41,918 bases of DNA, taken from positions 1 to 41,918 of IMG/VR virus record IMGVR_UViG_3300027770_000102; one strand, given 5' to 3'. A program made the position numbers and the translations under genes. The notes below the pieces were generated by a model. That model ran no database searches. It was given only the letters and a program-made list of their open reading frames with translations, and was not told the origin of the DNA. This document shows positions 33,198 through 40,373 of the stretch, in pieces. This DNA is from a virus. Position 1 is the stretch's first letter. Each line of letters begins with the position of its first letter.

Positions 33198-33403
33198 TAT
33201 TTTTTTCCTTTGTTAAAAATTTTCTTACTAGAAAAGTCTGGTGCAACATTTGGATTAAGAACCTGAATTCTTAACTTTTTTGCACCAAACTTAGTTTCAA
33301 TAACCTTCATTACATTTCTCGCTTCCGCTGGTGTTTTGCTTTGGGTATGCAAAACCGTTTCATGCTCTGAACCAACAGGTATACCCCAAATAATATATTC
33401 CAT
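33197..33403 (-). CDS. Small hypothetical protein
   Basis: A 68-residue protein with the start at MEYIIWGIPVGSEHETVL (33403) after AGGAGTTTTATC. It has a compact alpha/beta look (IIWGIPVG, KTPAEARNVMKVIETKFGAK, LRIQVLN) and a basic tail. The pattern of strand, helix with AEAR, and strand is common in small phage proteins of the early region. No function known to me. Confidence 0.6.
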   Translation of the reverse strand: MEYIIWGIPVGSEHETVLHTQSKTPAEARNVMKVIETKFGAKKLRIQVLNPNVAPDFSSKKIFNKGKK

Positions 33404-33431
33404 GATAAAACTCCTAAAAAAAAGTAAAAAA

Positions 33432-33713
33432 CTACACCCTTGGGTTTTTAGGTAAATCCCAACCCATTTCGCCAAAATACAAAACCCGGTGAAGATGATC
33501 CATGTCAGCATGGGTAGCATTATCTGCAACAGATAAAATTACTTCGTATGCGGAATTTGAAGGACTGGATAAACAAGCAACTATCTTGCGTAGTTTCCAC
33601 AAATCAGAAGCTTTAATATTGATTGTAACAACCCTGTTTGGGTCTTCTAAATTAACCATTGGATATACTGTAGCTGGAACTATAGCTGGAATAGAATCGA
33701 TTTCTGTAGACAT
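33432..33713 (-). CDS. Small hypothetical protein
   Basis: A 93-residue protein starting at MSTEIDSIPAIVPATV with AAAGGGGTTTAAGTT upstream. Contains VVTINIKASDLWKLRKIVAC followed by LSSPSNSAYEVILSVADN and a C-terminal HLHRVLYFGEMGWDLPKNP. No recognised family. It is first in the transcript from the promoter at 33763-33790 and is followed by the 33403 gene after 28 bases. Confidence 0.6.
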   Translation of the reverse strand: MSTEIDSIPAIVPATVYPMVNLEDPNRVVTINIKASDLWKLRKIVACLSSPSNSAYEVILSVADNATHADMDHLHRVLYFGEMGWDLPKNPRV

Positions 33714-33762
33714 AACTTAAACCCCTTTGTAAAAAATAAAACACACACATCAACACAATATT

Positions 33763-33790
33763 AATATATTACTTGCATTTACATTGTCAA
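33763..33790 (-). promoter_or_regulatory. Early promoter, cassette copy 2
   Basis: On the - strand TTGACA (33790-33785) and TATATT (33768-33763) with 16-base spacing. Context TGTGTTGACAATG. The bases after the -10 box (AATATTGTGTTGATG) also match the promoter at 34424-34452. Confidence 0.8.
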
Positions 33791-33809
33791 CACAAGTTGC
33801 AAAGATTTA

Positions 33810-34169
33810 TTAGTTTATTTCTAAACCTGAATCATCCCATTCATAAGGAACGATTGTCCAACAGTCTAAATTATTAGCTAAATTTGAATCTGGATGAACT
33901 TCAGGACATAACTGCCAAGTTAAGATTTTAACCCCCTGAATGATGATCCTATGATCATCCATAAGGGTATAAAGGTTGATTGCTGCTCCTAGTTCTTCCC
34001 AATCTTCTGATTCTTTGTCTTCAGGTTCAATCTGAATGATTAGATTCCCTGTAATATCCTGTAGACAATAGGAAGATGGAAGCGGGTATCTTCCCCCATT
34101 AGAAGGATAATCCCCCGGATCTTCCCAGATGTCGAGATCAACGGATAATGTGTTTTTAAGAATCTTCAT
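33810..34169 (-). CDS. Hypothetical early protein
   Basis: A 119-residue acidic protein. The start MKILKNTLSVDLDIWEDP (34169) has AAAGGGTGTAAC upstream; a frame start at 34208 overlaps the previous gene. Segments include NLIIQIEPEDKESEDWEELG and DHRIIIQGVKILTW, suggesting a beta fold with acidic loops. Small, acidic proteins in early regions often inhibit host enzymes or defence, but nothing here shows that. Confidence 0.55.
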   Translation of the reverse strand: MKILKNTLSVDLDIWEDPGDYPSNGGRYPLPSSYCLQDITGNLIIQIEPEDKESEDWEELGAAINLYTLMDDHRIIIQGVKILTWQLCPEVHPDSNLANNLDCWTIVPYEWDDSGLEIN

Positions 34170-34170
34170 G

Positions 34171-34380
34171 TTACACCCTTTCAGTAAATTGTTTGTAAAT
34201 ATGATCAACTATCTTTTCATAGGTGTTTTCGCCAAGAACCATGTTTACAGCTTCTTGGGTTGAAACATTAAAAGTTTCCTTGATGGTAACAATTAGCAAA
34301 GAAAATACTTGCATCTTTGTTGCCTTGATTCCCTTAGATTCCAGTAACTCAAAAACTGATTTGATAATATTATCATTCAT
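34171..34380 (-). CDS. Small helical hypothetical protein
   Basis: A 69-residue protein with the start MNDNIIKSVFELLESKG (34380) after AAAGGGGTTTTGAA. It has about four helices (NIIKSVFELLESKGIKATKM, FSLLIVTIKETFNVS, QEAVNMVLGENTYEKIVDHI). No family recognised. It is first after the promoter at 34424-34452 and is followed after one base by the 34169 gene. Confidence 0.55.
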   Translation of the reverse strand: MNDNIIKSVFELLESKGIKATKMQVFSLLIVTIKETFNVSTQEAVNMVLGENTYEKIVDHIYKQFTERV

Positions 34381-34423
34381 TTCAAAACCCCTTTGTTTAA
34401 AGTTCAATCATCAACACAATATT

Positions 34424-34452
34424 AGTATATATCCCTGTATGAGCATTGTCAA
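34424..34452 (-). promoter_or_regulatory. Early promoter, cassette copy 3
   Basis: On the - strand TTGACA (34452-34447) and TATACT (34429-34424) with 17-base spacing; context TGTATTGACAATG. Confidence 0.85.
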
Positions 34453-34492
34453 TACATATTGGCAAGATTGTTGGGAAATAAAATAAAATAAA

Positions 34493-34750
34493 TTAAAAAT
34501 CTAGGAGGGTTAAATCCTTTTGAAGCTGGACAATTCTTTGTAAAAGCTGATTTATTCTGTTTTCTTGGGTACGAACTTTATTTGTTAGAATGGAAATTTT
34601 TTGTTGTTGAATGCAAATAATTTCTACAGTATCACCTAATTTAGTGTGGTAGCAGCTTTTGCATAATCTACCGCTGTAGGTATACTTAGCCAATTTTTTG
34701 ACACATTTTCGGCATTCCGTAGGTTGTTCTGTTAGTTTCCTGTTTCGCAT
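34493..34750 (-). CDS. Small zinc-finger / coiled-coil protein
   Basis: An 85-residue protein with two CxxC pairs (TECRKCVKKLAKYTYSGRLC, then KSC) in the first 35 residues, a likely zinc finger. A leucine/glutamine-rich helix follows (ISILTNKVRTQENRINQLLQ) and is probably a coiled coil. DNA- or RNA-binding or host-protein interaction is likely. ATG 34750 follows the 35138 gene by 4 bases; GGTAAAATAATC upstream is a poor ribosome site, so translation may be coupled. Confidence 0.6.
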   Translation of the reverse strand: MRNRKLTEQPTECRKCVKKLAKYTYSGRLCKSCYHTKLGDTVEIICIQQQKISILTNKVRTQENRINQLLQRIVQLQKDLTLLDF

Positions 34751-34754
34751 TAGA

Positions 34755-35138
34755 TTATTTTACCTTTCTTGATTTAAATTTAGATTTTGTTGCTGGATAA
34801 TAGATTGGAATCATTTTTTCTGTTCCATCTTCTTTGTTCATTAGTCCTAAAGCGGGTTGCATCAAGTTCATAACAACAACAGGTATAATCATTTCGTACT
34901 TCTTGATTGATTTACCGTTTTTGCTAGTAGGGTAGTACACAAGTTGGGGGCAGGTTGAATGCGTTTTGGATTCAAATTCCCGTATGTTTTTTGCCTTTAT
35001 CTCCCTTCCCCAAGTGATGAATACTTCTTCTTCTATTCCCTCTATTTTGGCCTTACCTATGGATGCACAACCTAGGAAGTAACTTCCGTAAATTGTGCCA
35101 TAATAACGCATTTCTAGAACCCTTAAAGCTTTAAGCAT
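34755..35138 (-). CDS. Hypothetical basic protein
   Basis: A 127-residue protein starting at MLKALRVLEMRYYGTIYG after AAAGGGGTTTAATC. Strand-rich N-terminus (YFLGCASIGKAKIEGIEEEV) and a segment CPQLVYYPTSKNGKSIKKYE, then a C-terminal basic tail (YYPATKSKFKSRKVK). Not recognised. It is co-directional with 35192-35413 and shares its promoter. Confidence 0.55.
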   Translation of the reverse strand: MLKALRVLEMRYYGTIYGSYFLGCASIGKAKIEGIEEEVFITWGREIKAKNIREFESKTHSTCPQLVYYPTSKNGKSIKKYEMIIPVVVMNLMQPALGLMNKEDGTEKMIPIYYPATKSKFKSRKVK

Positions 35139-35191
35139 GATTAAACCCCTTTGTAAATGTAAAGTAAATAGTAATGGTGTTAGTGTTAGTG

Positions 35192-35413
35192 TTAGTTGCA
35201 GCAGCTTACTGGCAACATTTCAGTTTCACGGAGAGCAAAACCATAGTTTTCAAAAGATACAGAATAAACAAACATATCTTCACTTTTAAACCTTCCTGTT
35301 CTAGCAGGGAAGAAAGTTGCTTCGTTAACAATGCAAACTTTACCGAAATACCAAGAATTCCTATCATTGTTAACAACTTGTTGACCAACAACAAACTTTG
35401 ATACATTAGCCAT
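35192..35413 (-). CDS. Small SH3/Tudor-like protein, first early gene
   Basis: A 73-residue protein, MANVSKFVVGQQVVNNDR, with AGGGGATTGAA before ATG 35413. The pattern FVVGQQVV-N-WYFGKVCIV-YSVSFENYGFALRETEML looks like a small beta barrel (SH3 or KOW/Tudor-like) often seen in phage early proteins. It is the first gene downstream of the promoter at 35482-35510 and may be among the earliest made. A GTTAGT tandem run (35176-35199) lies at its 3' end. Confidence 0.6.
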   Translation of the reverse strand: MANVSKFVVGQQVVNNDRNSWYFGKVCIVNEATFFPARTGRFKSEDMFVYSVSFENYGFALRETEMLPVSCCN

Positions 35414-35481
35414 TTCAATCCCCTAGCTTCGCTTCGTTCACAAGTTACCCGGCCAAACACTTCGTTTAACCTTATAAGTTT

Positions 35482-35510
35482 AATATATTATCATTGGAAT
35501 ACATTGTCAA
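35482..35510 (-). promoter_or_regulatory. Early promoter, cassette copy 4
   Basis: On the - strand TTGACA (35510-35505) and TATATT (35487-35482) with 17-base spacing; context TGTGTTGACAATG. It drives the first leftward early genes and borders the non-coding region. Confidence 0.85.
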
Positions 35511-35532
35511 CACAAGTTTGGAAAGATTGTTG

Positions 35533-36036
35533 GTTTTGTATGAATATATTATTTTCTATGATTTTGGGTTGTTCTTAGGTAGTTTACAATGATTAGGTAA
35601 TCTGTAAGCTAAAAATGTTTTGGTTCAAACTGTATGAATACATTCATTATATTGCTAAATAATGTATTATTTGGTTATTTGGTTAGTTTACATTGGTTGG
35701 GTTGTTGTGTTTTTAGACTGTTTTGGGAAGGTTTTGTATCAGTTTATATGAATAGATTCAACTTTTGAGGTTTTATCAGGTAAGGTTTTGGATTGGTTTA
35801 TATGAATATATTCATATAGAATCGTAAACAATTGGGTTGATATAGGGGAAGCTCCTGATGCAATAGGGGAAGCTTAAAGGGGGAAGCTGGATCTGTTTTA
35901 GGAAGGTTTTAGTTTGGTTTATATGAATACATTCAACTTATCGTTTACAATTGGGTTGTATGTATGAGAAATGTTAAGATTTATGTAACTGTAGGTAATG
36001 TAGGTAAGTATTTAAGAGAATAATATATTCATACAG
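35533..36036. repeat. Iteron-like repeats (TGAATANATTCA and GTTTACAATTGGGTTG)
   Basis: Five forward copies of a core TATGAATANATTCA or close variants occur at 35539-35550, 35632-35646, 35745-35760, 35799-35818 and 35919-35935, and an inverted one at 36022-36036. The copy at 35799-35818 is a perfect 20-bp palindrome, TATATGAATATATTCATATA. A second motif, GT(A/T)(A/T)ACAATTGGGTTG or a variant, follows several of them (35582, 35686, 35824, 35943). AGGGGAAGCT or a close form occurs three times at 35844-35888. Such regular, partly palindromic repeats suggest protein-binding sites, most likely an origin or a control locus. Confidence 0.7.
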
Positions 36037-36061
36037 AAGTTTAAAAAAAAAATAAAATAAA

Positions 36062-36172
36062 TTGGGTGGGGGTGGCTTGGTCAAGGGGAGGGAGGGTATC
36101 TAGTGTTAACATAGGTAGGATAGGAGGGTGGTGGGTAATGGGGTGTTATTGGGGGTGTAGGGGGTATAGGTA
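36062..36172 (+). other. G-rich tract with quadruplex-forming potential
   Basis: The + strand has many runs of three or more G: GGGTGGGGGTGG, GGGGAGGGAGGG, GAGGGTGGTGGG, GGGGTG and GGGGGTGTAGGGGG. There is hardly any C, in an otherwise AT-rich genome. A C-rich counterpart with eight consecutive C (36483-36490) plus ACCCCTCCC lies 300 bases on. Possible roles are replication fork pausing, primer formation or regulation. Confidence 0.6.
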
Positions 36173-36245
36173 GTACTATATTAAAGACCTCTCTTATCCA
36201 TATATATATATCCGTATTCTATTATAATATTTTTTTTTTTTTATA

Positions 36246-36395
36246 TAGAGATACTATTAAGACATCCAACCATTATTTATATTAATCTATTCAATCTACT
36301 CTACTCTTAATATATTCAACCTATCTTTGTCTTAATATATTAAACCTACTCTACTCTTTAATATATTAAATGTCTTGTACTATGAATATATTATA
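36246..36395. repeat. 25-bp tandem repeat array with AT-rich flank
   Basis: Six units with a period of 25 bases are visible. Three are good copies, at 36296-36320, 36321-36345 and 36346-36370 (first half CTACTCTACTC or close, second half TTAATATATTNAA). The others, at 36246-36270, 36271-36295 and 36371-36395, keep mainly the second half. A T13 tract (36230-36242) and alternating AT (36199-36210) lie just upstream. The combination of iterons and an AT-rich block is typical of replication origins. Confidence 0.65.
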
Positions 36396-36512
36396 TCTAC
36401 TTACCAACCTTGTGTACGGGATATTAAAGACACCGCAAGTAGGAATTGTCGAAACCCTATTAATATTGTCGAGGAGGAATTCTCCCCCCCACCCCTCCCT
36501 AAAAATAATTAC

Positions 36513-36568
36513 CATTTTCCCAAATCGTCAACTTAGAATATTTTTCATTTTTCCTGAATCGTCAACTT
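36513..36568 (+). promoter_or_regulatory. Direct repeat upstream of the late head operon
   Basis: CATTTTCCCAAATCGTCAACTT (shown as 36513-36534) recurs as a 23-base variant at 36546-36568, about 33 bases apart; the shared core is AATCGTCAACTT. It lies 60-115 bases before the first late head gene, where a late activator or repressor site would be expected. TTGTCGA also occurs twice just upstream (36446 and 36466). No convincing standard -35/-10 pair was found here. Confidence 0.5.
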
Positions 36569-36627
36569 GCAAAGTATTGCAAAAATTAGAAACGGTGTTA
36601 GGATAGTAAAATCAAAGGAGAACAATT

Positions 36628-36927
36628 ATGCCTTCAGATTCATCAATGGCAATTTCGCAAACGATACCGGGAACAGTAACAATTATTTCTAGTGGTTCAG
36701 GACACATTCACGGATTTGTTTTGCAACCAGATGGTGATTGTACTATTCAGTTTTTCAAGGCTGATGGAACAACGGCAATGTCGGGCAAGATTCACATCCC
36801 GCAATATCAAACGCTTTTTTGTTCTGTGCAGGGTAATGGGATGCTGATAAGTACAGCAGGGATAAAGCTTACAGTAACTGGAAATGTTACTGGAACTTTA
36901 AGCGGTTTTGTTACTTTAAACAGTTAA
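36628..36927 (+). CDS. Small virion-like beta protein
   Basis: A 99-residue protein starting at MPSDSSMAISQTIPGTVT after AAAGGAGAACAATT. It is strand-rich with Gly/Ser/Thr (SGSGHIHGFVLQPDGDCTIQ, AGIKLTVTGNVTGTLSGFVT) and looks like a small beta-sandwich of the decoration or fibre-accessory type. It is first in the head operon, before the portal, so a structural role is likely. An open frame at 36370-36606 upstream has no coding character and is ignored. Confidence 0.6.
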   Translation: MPSDSSMAISQTIPGTVTIISSGSGHIHGFVLQPDGDCTIQFFKADGTTAMSGKIHIPQYQTLFCSVQGNGMLISTAGIKLTVTGNVTGTLSGFVTLNS

Positions 36928-36962
36928 TTCCCCCCGCAAATTGTAAACGCAAGAATTAAACC

Positions 36963-38747
36963 ATGAATTCAAAAACCCCAAACAAAAAATTTAAAGAATC
37001 GATCAATTACGGTTCTGGTGAATATTCTTCAGGGTTTGGGCCTTTTTGGAATGATGGTGGTGCGTACAATCCTTTTCAATTCCCTTCAGCGGGTCAAAAC
37101 GGTTGGATAGATCCCGTACAGCTTGCAATTCGTGATAATTACCTTTCAGGTGAGCAATTACCTGTTTACCTGACTTGGTGGCAATTAAAGAGCATCAGAG
37201 ATCGTGCAAGGTATGTCTACGCTGTAAATGAGTTTGCTCATGGGATCGTTGGATGTTTTCAGAATTTTGTTGTTGGTGCAACCGGGTTTAAGTGGCGGGT
37301 AGCAAATATTGATTTAAGAACTCCGGTTCCTGAAGACATATTGAAACGATGTCAAAACACTTTAGATATCTTCCGTGAATATAACAACATGGTTGAGGTT
37401 GAGAATGAAATAGTTTATCGGCTCCATGTTGACGGTGAAGTGTTCATCAGGAAATTTCCTCAAGCGAATGGGATGCTTGTAATCAGATTCATAGAACCTG
37501 AACTTGTTCGAGGGTATGCAACGGATATAGGTTCACCAAAAGATTCATTTGGAATAATTGCGGAAGAAGATGATATAAATTCTGTTCTTGGATATCAGGT
37601 TATTGAAAAACCTTGGGAAACAAAAGAACCAAAATTTGTTGAAGCGAATCAAATCATTCACATTAAATTTGGAACGAATGCAAATGCGAAGCGGGGTTTA
37701 ACTTCCTTTTACCCGGTGTTCCAGAATTTGAACAATTGCGAAGATATATTGGCTTCTACGGTAACGATGGCAAAAGCTAGAGCGAAGATTGCGATGATTC
37801 GCAAAGTTGCTAATGTTGCACCTGATTCAATGTCTAACCTTGTAGACGCAACGGTTGATGCAACGATTACTGATAATAATCCAATGACGGGAAACAACCT
37901 GAAGCTTGAACGCTTTGGTTATGGATCTATCATTACAACCCCCGAAAATATTAGTTACGAGTTTCCCGGTATGAATGTTGATGCTGCTGGATTGATTGAA
38001 GTCCTTCAAGCTAATTTAAGATCCCTTGCAACAAGATTCGGTATTAGTGAAACCTTAGTTTCTGGTGATGCGTCTAATAACAACTATAGTTCCGCATTGA
38101 TTGCGGAAGCACCAGCAAGAAGAACATTTGAACGATGGCAGGGTATTGTAGGTAGATCCCTTGCTGAATGCCGATTTGAACCAAACAAATCGCTTGCATG
38201 GACACAACTCCATTTAGCTGCTGAACATGGAATAATACCAAAAGAGATTCTAAAGAATCTTAAAGTTACTGCTGAAGCTTGTTCCCTGCAATCTAGAGAT
38301 CATCAAAAAGAAGCAGAGATGAACAGAATGTATCTTGATATGGGTGTTAAGTCGATTCAAACGATTAGATCAGAAGTTGGTTTAGATAATGATACTGAAG
38401 CAAGTAACATCAACACCCATGCAAATTCTAAACCCGGTTCATCTCCAACAGCAGCATCACCCAATGCAGCACCATTAGGAAATAAACCTGAAGGTGAAGC
38501 AACAGACAATGTTCAAGATACTGCTTTAAATGGGGCTCAAATTCAATCACTAGTAAATGTGGTAACGCAATGTGTACAAGGGTTGTTACCAATTTCCGCT
38601 GGTATGGCTATTGCGAAATCTTCCTTCCCACTAATTCCGCAAAGTGTTATCGATGCGATTTTCAAAGATATTGAAGTAAAGAAAATACCTGAACCTGAAA
38701 CACCCAAGCCTTCCAACTCATTGACAACCGATACTAAGAAAGATTAA
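36963..38747 (+). CDS. Portal protein
   Basis: A 594-residue protein with the portal pattern: an N-terminal WWQLKSIRDRARYVYAVNEF and AHGIVGCFQNFVVGATGFKW segment, the helical LRSLATRFGISETLVSGDAS and NNNYSSALIAEAPARRTFER region typical of lambda-like portals, and a C-terminal ALNGAQIQSLVNVVTQCVQG with FPLIPQSVIDAIFKDIEV. It forms the dodecameric ring through which DNA enters the head. Order portal, protease-scaffold, decoration, capsid is standard. No clear Shine-Dalgarno is visible before ATG 36963 (CGCAAGAATTAAACC), so the start is somewhat uncertain. Confidence 0.88.
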   Translation: MNSKTPNKKFKESINYGSGEYSSGFGPFWNDGGAYNPFQFPSAGQNGWIDPVQLAIRDNYLSGEQLPVYLTWWQLKSIRDRARYVYAVNEFAHGIVGCFQNFVVGATGFKWRVANIDLRTPVPEDILKRCQNTLDIFREYNNMVEVENEIVYRLHVDGEVFIRKFPQANGMLVIRFIEPELVRGYATDIGSPKDSFGIIAEEDDINSVLGYQVIEKPWETKEPKFVEANQIIHIKFGTNANAKRGLTSFYPVFQNLNNCEDILASTVTMAKARAKIAMIRKVANVAPDSMSNLVDATVDATITDNNPMTGNNLKLERFGYGSIITTPENISYEFPGMNVDAAGLIEVLQANLRSLATRFGISETLVSGDASNNNYSSALIAEAPARRTFERWQGIVGRSLAECRFEPNKSLAWTQLHLAAEHGIIPKEILKNLKVTAEACSLQSRDHQKEAEMNRMYLDMGVKSIQTIRSEVGLDNDTEASNINTHANSKPGSSPTAASPNAAPLGNKPEGEATDNVQDTALNGAQIQSLVNVVTQCVQGLLPISAGMAIAKSSFPLIPQSVIDAIFKDIEVKKIPEPETPKPSNSLTTDTKKD

Positions 38748-38758
38748 AATATTTACAT

Positions 38759-40348
38759 ATGGGAAACGCATTAATTCAAAATCCTGTTGATCGAGAAAAC
38801 CACATTGTACACGGTGTGAAAGTTCTTGGATTCACTTCTGCAAACGGAAGGATTTATGATTTTGCTGCTGTTAAAGAAGCTATTCAAAAATATGAAAAAG
38901 CCCCCGTTAACAAAGACCACAATATGGAAGAACCATCCTTTTCTGATAGGCTAGGATGGCTTGAAAATGTGACATTAGAAAAAGACGGGTTGTATGCTGA
39001 TTTTCATTATAACCCTCATGCAGAGGGTATAGAATCGTTTCTATGGTTCGCTGAACATAATGGTTTAGGCGATGTTGGTTTCTCGCATTTAGTTTCGGGA
39101 AAATATTCCGTTGATCCAGATGGTACGGAAAGAATCACAAGAATTGATAAAGTTAAATCGGTTGATCTAGTGGCAAATCCTGCAACAACAAAAACAATAT
39201 TTGAATCAGAGGTAAAACCAATGGGTAAGAAGATTACAAAAGAAGCTGATGATGATTACCATGATCTAGAACACGATGTGTTAATTCAAAAATTAATTGC
39301 TAAAAACAAAGAGAAAGAAAAAGAAAAAGAATTGAATAAAAAATCTTCAGGTATGGGTAAGAAGATTGCAAAAGAAGCTGAAAATGTTTTTCTTAATTTC
39401 AACAGATTTAAAGATCAATATTTAAAAATGTATCCTAAAACGGCTGAAGAAATTATTAAAAAAGCATTTGAAAAATATAAATCTCTTGTTGGTAAAGATA
39501 TAGAAAGTAACGAACAAGAAGATGATGATGTTGGGGAAGCAAGGGCAGAACCTAAACCTACTTTGACTAATCAAAGGTATTGGAATTTATCTGATTACGA
39601 ATTAAAATCTTTAGCAAAAGACGCTAGGGAAGCATCTGCAAGAGTTTTAAAAATGGGCGATATGAAAAACGCAATGAGATACGATGAACAAAATGCAGAT
39701 GCTGCAACTGTTTTAGGGTACAGGCAAAGAAATCCAAAAGATCCAATTAAACCTGAACAAGAAGGAGATGATGAAATGGACAATAAGAAAATGATGGAAG
39801 AAGAAAATCCAATGCAAGAAGAAGGTATGCAAGAACCAATGATGGAAGAAGCCGATGATGTGTACGCAAAGATTAAAGAAATTTGCGAGGGGGAAGGATC
39901 TGATGAAGAAAAATCAAAACAGGTTCTTGATATGCTTGGCCTCTCCGGTGGTATGTCAGAAGGTGATGAACCTATGGAAGAAGCAGAAGAAGATTCAAAA
40001 GAAAAAAATGGTTCTGAATCTGCTGTTCTTGAAGTCGATGATGAAGAAGATCAAGAAGAAGAACCTAAAAAAGAATCCAAATCCGAATTAGCTTCTTTGC
40101 GAAAATGGAAAGCTGAAAAGCTTAAGGAAGAAAAGATTGTGAATCTAATTAAAGAATCTAATCTTGAACCTACTAAAGTATTCATCAAGCAGCTTTCAGC
40201 AATTGATTCTAAGCTATGGAGTGAAGCAATTAGAGATCGAAGAAAAGTTGCGTTGACAAGATCAGCGGTTAAACCTATTTCATCTGGTTCGCAATCAAGA
40301 AGCGAATCTAGTTACAAACAATTTCTTGAATCCGTATTAGGTAAATAA
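38759..40348 (+). CDS. Prohead protease fused to scaffold
   Basis: A 529-residue protein. The first 150 residues are an HK97-type prohead protease: VNKDHNMEEPSF with His54, GFSHLVSGKYSV with Ser109, and VKSVDLVANPATTKTIFES supplying the acidic residue. The rest is very acidic and Lys-rich coiled-coil scaffold (about 160-440), ending in KWKAEKLKEEKIVNLIKESN and a short Ser-rich tail. The protease would process itself, the scaffold and possibly the capsid. In-frame ATGs at 39221 and 39776, each after a good ribosome site, could make scaffold alone, as in lambda C and Nu3. Repeat MGKKI(T/A)KEA occurs twice. Confidence 0.85.
   Translation: MGNALIQNPVDRENHIVHGVKVLGFTSANGRIYDFAAVKEAIQKYEKAPVNKDHNMEEPSFSDRLGWLENVTLEKDGLYADFHYNPHAEGIESFLWFAEHNGLGDVGFSHLVSGKYSVDPDGTERITRIDKVKSVDLVANPATTKTIFESEVKPMGKKITKEADDDYHDLEHDVLIQKLIAKNKEKEKEKELNKKSSGMGKKIAKEAENVFLNFNRFKDQYLKMYPKTAEEIIKKAFEKYKSLVGKDIESNEQEDDDVGEARAEPKPTLTNQRYWNLSDYELKSLAKDAREASARVLKMGDMKNAMRYDEQNADAATVLGYRQRNPKDPIKPEQEGDDEMDNKKMMEEENPMQEEGMQEPMMEEADDVYAKIKEICEGEGSDEEKSKQVLDMLGLSGGMSEGDEPMEEAEEDSKEKNGSESAVLEVDDEEDQEEEPKKESKSELASLRKWKAEKLKEEKIVNLIKESNLEPTKVFIKQLSAIDSKLWSEAIRDRRKVALTRSAVKPISSGSQSRSESSYKQFLESVLGK
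39776..40348 (+). CDS. Nested scaffold protein (internal start candidate)
   Basis: In-frame ATG 39776 (residue 340 of the fusion) follows AAGGAG with 8 bases spacing, the best ribosome site in the gene. It would give a 190-residue acidic, coiled-coil protein starting MDNKKMMEEENPMQEEG and ending as the fusion does. An alternative start, ATG 39221 (AGAGG upstream, MGKKITKEADDD), gives 375 residues. Making excess free scaffold from a protease-scaffold gene is known in lambda and related phages. Whether either start is used cannot be shown from sequence. Confidence 0.45.
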   Translation: MDNKKMMEEENPMQEEGMQEPMMEEADDVYAKIKEICEGEGSDEEKSKQVLDMLGLSGGMSEGDEPMEEAEEDSKEKNGSESAVLEVDDEEDQEEEPKKESKSELASLRKWKAEKLKEEKIVNLIKESNLEPTKVFIKQLSAIDSKLWSEAIRDRRKVALTRSAVKPISSGSQSRSESSYKQFLESVLGK

Positions 40349-40373
40349 ACAAACTATTTAAGGAGTTTCTAAA

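Noticed and set aside
36246-36395. CRISPR array
   Set aside because: The 25-bp units are directly tandem with no spacers, are AT-rich, and no cas genes are present.
36370-36606. Open frame upstream of the head operon
   Set aside because: No ribosome site, composition driven by pyrimidine-rich repeats, and it overlaps repeat elements. It is not a convincing gene.
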